Shown here in pieces: positions 7,585-11,069 of a DNA stretch of 11,069 nt. Source of the stretch: Thiolapillus brandeum. Lineage in GTDB: Bacteria > Pseudomonadota > Gammaproteobacteria > Chromatiales > Chromatiaceae. A model generated the notes under the pieces. The model was not told where the DNA came from and did not search any database. It saw only the letters and a list, made by a program, of their open reading frames with translations. The DNA lies in contig DRLF01000171.1 of assembly GCA_011051425.1 (NCBI GenBank), positions 1-11,069 of the forward strand, given 5' to 3'. The position numbers and the translations under genes were made by a program. Position 1 is the stretch's first letter; every line of letters starts with the position of its first letter.

Positions 7585-8727
7585 CTAATCTGTTATCAGC
7601 TGGCGCGCCAGCAGGGTGACAGGATGCAGGTATTCAGGATCCTGACCATCCCCAGCGGACTGCAGGTGCAAACGACAGGATAAATTGCTGCTCAGAACAA
7701 AATCCGGCGAGACATCGGCTATTTGCCGGACGAAGGGTTCCCGCAGCCGCTCCGCCACCCCGGGCCGGAGTACCGCTCCAGTCCCACCGGCGCCACAACA
7801 GGCACCCTTCTTCCCCACCGCTTCAGCCTTCAGTTCCGGAATGCATGCAAGCAGTTTCATCACGGCATCACCACTGTGCAGGACGTTTTCCAGCGTGCAG
7901 GGAATATGAACCGCCGCGGATTTTGGCAACGGCCTGAACTCCAACCGGGAAATCACCTTTTCCTGGGCCAGGAACGCAGCAATGTCCCTGTGCCTTGCAC
8001 CAAGCACCTCGTAAGCATCGAGTTGCGCACCGCAACCGCTAGCGATGCTGATCACAGCGTCCAGCCCCCCGGTCGCAGCAAAGGCGGCTTCATTGGCGGC
8101 CGCCAGTCGCACCGCCCTGCCGATGTTACCCGCGTGAGCATCGAGGGCACCGCAACAGACCTGTTTTGCTGGTACTGCCACCTCGTAGCCAGCCCGCAGC
8201 AACAGGGAAATCGCCGAGTCGACAGCAACACTGTCGAACAGACTGCCCGTGCACCCCACAAACAATCCCACCCTGCCAACGGGTTTCGATATGTCAGGAC
8301 GATAGACAGGGGCAGGTCTGGGCGCATCTGTACGGGCCTGACGGGCCAGTATACTCAGGCGGGGAAAAACCGGAAGAACCGGCCTGCCCAGGCGCAACAG
8401 CCATCGCATCAGCCCCGGCCGGGGCAGCACCACATTCAGCAAACGGCTTTTTATACCCTGTTGCGAACGCACCAGCGACAGGCCCTGATCCATGATTTTC
8501 GCGAACTGCACTTCAGACGGGCACATGGCCTCGCAGCGCCGGCACAGCAGACAGCTGTTCAAAACTTCCGCGCTGTGATCATCCGGCAGGATCTGACCCT
8601 GAGCAAGCGCCTGAACGAGCGTGATCCGCCCCCGCGGCGACATCGCCTCACTGGCCGTCAGACCATATGTCGGGCACTCAGCCAGGCAAAGACCGCATTT
8701 GACGCAACGCGCCGTCTCCACAATCAT
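7585..8727 (-). CDS. GlcF/LutA-type iron-sulfur oxidoreductase subunit (two [4Fe-4S] motifs and two CCG domains)
   Basis: The 380-residue protein begins with two ferredoxin-type motifs, Cys8-x2-Cys11-x2-Cys14-x3-Cys18-Pro and Cys59-x2-Cys62-x2-Cys65-x3-Cys69-Pro, for two [4Fe-4S] clusters. Two CCG (DUF224) domains follow: Cys159, Cys191-Cys192 and Cys232, then Cys277, Cys310-Cys311 and Cys351. This is the layout of glycolate oxidase subunit GlcF and of related lactate and glycerol-3-phosphate dehydrogenase electron-transfer subunits. It would pass electrons from a flavoprotein dehydrogenase towards quinone. No FAD subunit (GlcD/GlcE) is nearby, so the substrate is unknown; the gene is tied to coq7, 10 bases downstream. 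AGGA lies 11 bases before the ATG, supporting the start. The family call is firm, while the exact name glcF is not. Confidence 0.9.
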   Translation of the reverse strand: MIVETARCVKCGLCLAECPTYGLTASEAMSPRGRITLVQALAQGQILPDDHSAEVLNSCLLCRRCEAMCPSEVQFAKIMDQGLSLVRSQQGIKSRLLNVVLPRPGLMRWLLRLGRPVLPVFPRLSILARQARTDAPRPAPVYRPDISKPVGRVGLFVGCTGSLFDSVAVDSAISLLLRAGYEVAVPAKQVCCGALDAHAGNIGRAVRLAAANEAAFAATGGLDAVISIASGCGAQLDAYEVLGARHRDIAAFLAQEKVISRLEFRPLPKSAAVHIPCTLENVLHSGDAVMKLLACIPELKAEAVGKKGACCGAGGTGAVLRPGVAERLREPFVRQIADVSPDFVLSSNLSCRLHLQSAGDGQDPEYLHPVTLLARQLITD

Positions 8728-8752
8728 GGAGCCGCGTTTCCTGGCGTATAAT
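8724..8752 (+). promoter_or_regulatory. Probable promoter of the ferredoxin gene
   Basis: A perfect -10 TATAAT lies at 8747-8752, 34 bases before the ferredoxin ATG. The -35 region at 17-bp spacing (TCATGG, 8724-8729) is poor and overlaps the divergent gene's start codon, so an activator or a weak promoter is likely. Confidence 0.55.
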
Positions 8753-8786
8753 CGGCATACTGACCGCAGCAGAACAGTATTCGTCT

Positions 8787-9092
8787 ATGTCTTACTTCAA
8801 ATATCATGTGTTTGTCTGTACCAATAAGCGCGAGGAGGGCGCCTGCTGCGCCTGTCTTGGCGCCACAAACGCACGGACCTACCTCAAGAAACGCTGCAAG
8901 GAATTGGGCATTCACGGAGAAGGCCAGGTTCGCATCAACAATGCCGGCTGTCTCGACCGCTGCGCTCAGGGTCCCGTCATGGTGATCTATCCCGAAGAAA
9001 CCTGGTATACCTATGTAGATAGTGAGGATCTGGATGAAATCATAACACGCCACCTGCAGCACGGGCAGATCGTAGAGCGCCTGAAAATCTGA
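8787..9092 (+). CDS. Thioredoxin-fold (2Fe-2S) ferredoxin
   Basis: The 101-residue protein starts MSYFKYHVFVCTNKREEG and fits the small thioredoxin-like [2Fe-2S] ferredoxin family. The likely ligands are Cys11, Cys23, Cys55 and Cys59, the last two in AGCLDRCAQGP, and YPEETWYTYV is the usual strand after the cluster loops. Three more cysteines, Cys20, Cys21 and Cys37, are present; CACCAC-like crowding around the second ligand leaves some doubt about whether Cys20, Cys21 or Cys23 binds iron. It is a soluble one-electron carrier with unknown partner. It is divergent from the GlcF-like gene 59 bases away, and a shared redox role is possible but not shown. No strong ribosome site precedes the ATG. 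Confidence 0.9.
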   Translation: MSYFKYHVFVCTNKREEGACCACLGATNARTYLKKRCKELGIHGEGQVRINNAGCLDRCAQGPVMVIYPEETWYTYVDSEDLDEIITRHLQHGQIVERLKI

Positions 9093-9288
9093 CCGGGACA
9101 GCCGATAGTACTACTACCTCTCTGATCATTCAGGCACTTGCATGAACCGGTACGGCAAACAGGTGCAATAGGGCAACTCGATTGGCAGGCCGATCAACCG
9201 ATTTCGAAAACACAGTTGCTGCCAGGGGTTCCAAGGCTGCTCCAGCCTGACATTCTTACTATTGCCATCCACATCACATAAAATTTTC
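9093..9288. other. Gene-free stretch between the ferredoxin gene and the small RNA promoter
   Basis: I see no coding frame with gene-like features here. The only structure is a perfect 6-bp hairpin at 9234-9248 (AGGCTG, loop CTC, CAGCCT) without a following T run. It could protect or loosely end the ferredoxin transcript. The rest of the 448-base gap up to rplM is accounted for by the small RNA and rplM promoter features. Confidence 0.6.
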
Positions 9289-9317
9289 TTGACAGGAAAC
9301 GCCCAATATTAGAAAAT
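9289..9317 (+). promoter_or_regulatory. Sigma70-type promoter of the candidate small RNA
   Basis: A perfect -35 TTGACA (9289-9294), a 17-bp spacer and the -10 GAAAAT (9312-9317, four of six consensus bases) predict transcription from about 9323-9325. That is exactly where a long inverted repeat begins, and the coincidence supports both calls. Confidence 0.7.
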
Positions 9318-9322
9318 GCTCA

Positions 9323-9370
9323 CATACTGATTTTCCTCTCCTCCTCCCCCTTTGTTGGAAAATCAGTATG
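9323..9370. repeat. Perfect 14-bp inverted repeat
   Basis: CATACTGATTTTCC (9323-9336) and GGAAAATCAGTATG (9357-9370) are exact reverse complements separated by 20 bases. The repeat forms hairpin 1 of the candidate small RNA. No target duplication or transposase supports a mobile-element end. Confidence 0.95.
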
Positions 9371-9429
9371 CACCATCCTCCTTTGGTGGTTATTATTTAG
9401 CGCGGCACCCCCTGCCGCGCTATTTTTTT
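9324..9429 (+). ncRNA. Candidate three-hairpin small RNA with C/U-rich anti-Shine-Dalgarno loops
   Basis: The transcript would be about 106 nt. Hairpin 1 is a perfect 14-bp inverted repeat (9323-9336 with 9357-9370, 13 bp if transcription starts at 9324) around a 20-base pyrimidine loop containing CTCCTCCTCCCCC. Hairpin 2 is CACCA (9371-9375) with TGGTG (9384-9388) around TCCTCCTT. Hairpin 3 is a perfect 10-bp terminator with a seven-T tract. The promoter, first base, paired body and terminator fit together without gaps, and no reading frame is involved. C-rich loops that pair with G-rich translation start sites are known in several unrelated bacterial sRNAs, for example Xanthomonas sX13 and the CCUCCUCCC-motif RNAs of alphaproteobacteria. 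I infer a similar way of working, not homology. It could instead be a long attenuated leader of rplM, but rplM has its own promoter downstream. Confidence 0.72.
9398..9429 (+). terminator. Strong intrinsic terminator of the candidate small RNA
   Basis: TAGCGCGGCA (9398-9407) and TGCCGCGCTA (9413-9422) form a perfect 10-bp GC-rich stem with loop CCCCC, followed directly by seven T (9423-9429). No T run follows on the minus strand, so the signal is plus-strand only. Confidence 0.93.
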
Positions 9430-9457
9430 GCCTGTTTGTGCGGAATACAGAAAGGGC

Positions 9458-9486
9458 TTGTATCTCATTTTCAAGTCGGGTATTAT
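9458..9486 (+). promoter_or_regulatory. rplM-rpsI promoter
   Basis: TTGTAT (9458-9463), a 17-bp spacer and TATTAT (9481-9486) make a good sigma70 promoter, followed by the GC-rich discriminator TCGCGCC. Such discriminators are typical of ribosomal promoters under stringent (ppGpp) control. The predicted start is near 9493, giving a leader of about 48 nt. Confidence 0.75.
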
Positions 9487-9505
9487 TCGCGCCCTTTCGT
9501 GGAGT

Positions 9506-9523
9506 ATGGCGGGAATTCGCCAT
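9506..9523 (+). promoter_or_regulatory. Leader hairpin upstream of rplM, possible L13 autoregulatory site
   Basis: ATGGCG (9506-9511) pairs with CGCCAT (9518-9523) around loop GGAATT, 17 bases before the rplM start. In E. coli, L13 represses its own operon through the mRNA leader. Whether this hairpin is the equivalent site is inference. Confidence 0.4.
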
Positions 9524-9540
9524 TTTTGGGAACGAGACAA

Positions 9541-9969
9541 ATGACAACGGTAAGCGCTAAGCCGGCGGAAGTACGCCGGGAATGGTATGTAGTAGATGCA
9601 GAGGGCAAGACCCTGGGTCGCATGGCGAGTGAAATTGCACGCCGGCTGAAAGGCAAGCACAAGCCTATATATACGCCGCATGTAGACACGGGCGACTATG
9701 TTGTGGTGATCAACGCGGAAAAACTGCGCGTCACCGGCAACAAGCTGCAGGACAAGATGTACCATCATCACACGGGTTACATTGGCAACCTGAAAAGCAT
9801 CAACCTGGGCAAACTGCTGGAGAAAGCACCTGAGCGTGTACTGCAAAAAGCAGTCAAAGGCATGCTGCCGCGCAACCCTCTGGGTCGCTCCATGCTGAAA
9901 AAGCTGAAGGTTTACGCCGGCACTCAGCATCCGCATAGCGCCCAGCAGCCCAAACCCCTCGACATCTGA
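9541..9969 (+). CDS. rplM: 50S ribosomal protein L13
   Basis: The 142 residues match the length of E. coli L13 and its conserved blocks: [20 protein letters not shown] (13-32), [18 protein letters not shown] (44-61), [11 protein letters not shown] (72-82), [20 protein letters not shown] (107-126) and the ending PKPLDI. L13 binds 23S rRNA early in large-subunit assembly. The ATG at 9541 is preferred over upstream in-frame starts because it gives the normal N-terminus [16 protein letters not shown]. The region upstream is promoter and small RNA. A weak ribosome site (GGGAACGAG) precedes it. It is followed 25 bases later by rpsI, the standard bacterial L13-S9 operon. Confidence 0.99.
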   Translation: MTTVSAKPAEVRREWYVVDAEGKTLGRMASEIARRLKGKHKPIYTPHVDTGDYVVVINAEKLRVTGNKLQDKMYHHHTGYIGNLKSINLGKLLEKAPERVLQKAVKGMLPRNPLGRSMLKKLKVYAGTQHPHSAQQPKPLDI

Positions 9970-9994
9970 ACACAGCTGATACGGATCTGACGAA

Positions 9995-10387
9995 ATGGCA
10001 CAGCAACAAAATTACGGCACCGGCCGACGCAAAACTTCCGCAGCCCGGGTTTTTCTGACTCCCGGTGACGGCAGTATCACAGTAAACGGCCGTCCTCTGG
10101 ATGAATTCTTTGGCCGCGAAACTGCTCGCATGATCGTGCGCCAGCCTCTAGAAGCCACCGACCTGGCGGAAAAGATCAGCGTGAGTGTCACGGTTAGTGG
10201 CGGCGGCACAACAGGCCAGGCCGGCGCTATCCGTCATGGCATCGCACGCGCGCTTTTGGAGTATGACGAAGAGCAACGCTCCACCTTGCGCCAGGCAGGT
10301 TACCTGACCCGTGACGCACGTATGGTAGAACGCAAGAAAGTGGGACTGCACAAGGCCCGCAAGCGTCCCCAGTACTCCAAGCGTTAA
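9995..10387 (+). CDS. rpsI: 30S ribosomal protein S9
   Basis: The 130 residues equal E. coli S9 in length. The N-terminal motif [16 protein letters not shown] (6-21), the central [20 protein letters not shown] (69-88) and the very basic tail [17 protein letters not shown] (114-130) are diagnostic. The last residues of that tail reach the P-site tRNA in the 30S subunit. It is the second gene of the rplM operon, 25 bases after L13. The petABC or sspA genes that often follow rpsI in gammaproteobacteria are not here; a porin gene comes next. Confidence 0.99.
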   Translation: MAQQQNYGTGRRKTSAARVFLTPGDGSITVNGRPLDEFFGRETARMIVRQPLEATDLAEKISVSVTVSGGGTTGQAGAIRHGIARALLEYDEEQRSTLRQAGYLTRDARMVERKKVGLHKARKRPQYSKR

Positions 10388-10403
10388 TCGAACATCTCCA
10401 TCC

Positions 10404-10451
10404 GTCCTCCCCGATCCCATGGGGAGGACAGCCCCGCCCTCCGGTTTTGTT
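10404..10451 (+). terminator. Probable terminator of rplM-rpsI with two competing hairpins
   Basis: GTCCTCCCC (10404-10412) pairs perfectly with GGGGAGGAC (10421-10429), but the T-rich stretch GGTTTTGTT begins only at 10443. Alternatively GGAGG (10423-10427) pairs with CCTCC (10438-10442), directly before that T-rich stretch. The second form is the better intrinsic terminator, and the two exclude each other. Confidence 0.55.
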
Positions 10452-10517
10452 ACTTTTCTGCAACAAAACAACATCGTGTGATTTTTTTACAAAAAAGTGT
10501 TGCGTTATTGTAAAAAA
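10444..10517. repeat. Set of inverted repeats in the porin promoter region
   Basis: GTTTTGTT (10444-10451) and AACAAAAC (10462-10469) are exact complements 10 bases apart. TTTTTTACAA (10483-10492) and TTGTAAAAAA (10508-10517) are exact complements 15 bases apart. A third pair, GTTGC (10499-10503) with GCAAC (10518-10522), interleaves with the second. The second pair straddles the porin -35, so a repressor or activator site is plausible; I cannot name the regulator. Confidence 0.6.
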
Positions 10518-10528
10518 GCAACTATTAT
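10500..10528 (+). promoter_or_regulatory. Porin promoter
   Basis: TTGCGT (10500-10505), a 17-bp spacer and TATTAT (10523-10528) form a good sigma70 promoter. The predicted start near 10535 gives a 48-nt leader with the ribosome site GGAG at 10571-10574, eight bases before the porin ATG. Confidence 0.75.
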
Positions 10529-10582
10529 TGCTCCTGCTTAGACATGTTTTTAAACCTAATTTTATTTAGCGGAGTATTCCAA

Positions 10583-11069
10583 ATGAAAAAGAAGCTTCTA
10601 GCATTGGCAGTCGCTGCAGCCCTGCCCATGGTTTCTCAGGCTGCGACAGCCGATGTGACCATTTATGGTAAAGTTCACACCTCCATCGATTACATCAATC
10701 CTGATGCAAGCGGTGCCGATAGCATCTATGATGTAACCAGCCGTGCATCCCGTCTGGGTTTCAAGGGTTCCGAAGATCTGGGCGATGGCCTGAAACTGAT
10801 CTGGAAGATGGAGACTCAGTACAACACCGCAGAAGGCGGCTTCCAGGGCGGTCGTAACGCCTACATCGGCCTGGCCGGCGGCTGGGGTACTTTCCTTTAT
10901 GGTAACCACGACACGCCAATGAAAATGTCCACCGGCAAACTGGATATCTTCAGTGACGAACTGTCTGACTACAATGCCACTGTTGGCCTGATCGACATCC
11001 GTGCCGCAGACGCCATTGCCTATGTTTCTCCTTCTTTTGGCGGTTTGACCCTGATCGGCGCTGTTGTCC
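10583..11069 (+). CDS. Gram-negative general porin (C-terminus outside window)
   Basis: The frame runs open from the ATG at 10583 to the edge, 162 residues. The signal peptide MKKKLLALAVAAALPMVSQA leads to mature sequence beginning near residue 21-24, with a first strand DVTIYGKVHTSIDY (24-37). SRLGFKGSEDLGDGLKLIWK (56-75) and RNAYIGLAGGWGTFLYGNHD (91-110) are hallmarks of the general trimeric porin family, including its strand-turn-strand pattern. The protein would be a 16-stranded outer-membrane barrel for small hydrophilic solutes; family members usually have about 320-400 residues, so less than half is visible. GGAG eight bases before the ATG supports the start. Its own strong promoter and the terminator after rpsI make it a separate unit. 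Substrate preference cannot be read from this part. Confidence 0.94.
   Translation, partial: MKKKLLALAVAAALPMVSQAATADVTIYGKVHTSIDYINPDASGADSIYDVTSRASRLGFKGSEDLGDGLKLIWKMETQYNTAEGGFQGGRNAYIGLAGGWGTFLYGNHDTPMKMSTGKLDIFSDELSDYNATVGLIDIRAADAIAYVSPSFGGLTLIGAVV

Noticed and set aside
8699..8704. TTGACG as -35 of the ferredoxin promoter
   Set aside because: It is 42 bases from the TATAAT at 8747, far outside the 15-19 bp range, and lies inside the GlcF-like coding sequence.
9323..9370. Inverted repeat as the end of an insertion sequence or a MITE
   Set aside because: The arms are only 20 bases apart, no flanking duplication is visible, and the repeat starts exactly at a predicted transcription start and is followed by a terminator.
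9324..9429. Minus-strand CsrB-like RNA with GGAGGA loops
   Set aside because: On the minus strand the loops would contain GGA motifs, but there is no minus-strand terminator U run after the hairpins, and the promoter and terminator both point to the plus strand.
9352..9540. N-terminal extension of L13 from an upstream in-frame start
   Set aside because: The added residues would be translated terminator, promoter and leader sequence. L13 proteins begin at the ATG at 9541.

Overview
The window looks like chromosomal DNA of a gammaproteobacterium. L13 and S9 are full length and close to the E. coli type, HemE has the 354-residue length of the enterobacterial enzyme, a Coq7-type ubiquinone hydroxylase is present, and a Gram-negative general porin begins at the right edge. 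The DNA is GC-rich with AT-rich promoter islands. A respiratory, perhaps sulfur-oxidising, Chromatiales-like host is a guess from gene content. No transposase, tRNA, rRNA or CRISPR array is visible.

Left part (1-4945, minus strand): five tightly packed genes read leftwards and leave the window. They encode a one-pass membrane protein with Sel1-like repeats, an exported von Willebrand factor A (vWA) protein, an ABC ATPase, an FtsX-type permease and a small two-helix membrane protein of unknown function. Overlaps of 1 to 10 bases and a 10-base gap suggest one translationally coupled operon. The ABC pair plus periplasmic vWA protein recalls TagT/TagS and the extracytoplasmic half of PpkA, from the threonine-phosphorylation pathway that controls some type VI secretion systems. 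No kinase, phosphatase or secretion gene is in view.

Middle part (5102-9092): a secreted endonuclease I family nuclease and hemE lie on the plus strand. They are followed by a bidirectional terminator shared with a convergent minus-strand pair. That pair is a GlcF-like iron-sulfur/CCG-domain protein followed 10 bases later by coq7. A small thioredoxin-fold [2Fe-2S] ferredoxin gene is divergent from the pair.

Right part (9093-11069): a 448-base gap before rplM contains what looks like a free-standing small RNA gene of about 106 nt. A TTGACA-type promoter is followed by a 14-bp inverted repeat starting at the predicted first base, then a second small hairpin, then a strong intrinsic terminator. 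The first two loops are C/U-rich and carry anti-Shine-Dalgarno sequence; one loop repeats CCUCCUU from the 3' end of 16S rRNA. After it come a separate rplM promoter with a GC-rich discriminator, a leader hairpin, rplM and rpsI. Last is an AT-rich promoter region with nested inverted repeats driving a porin gene cut by the window edge.

The small RNA candidate and the vWA/ABC operon are the two parts most worth following up.
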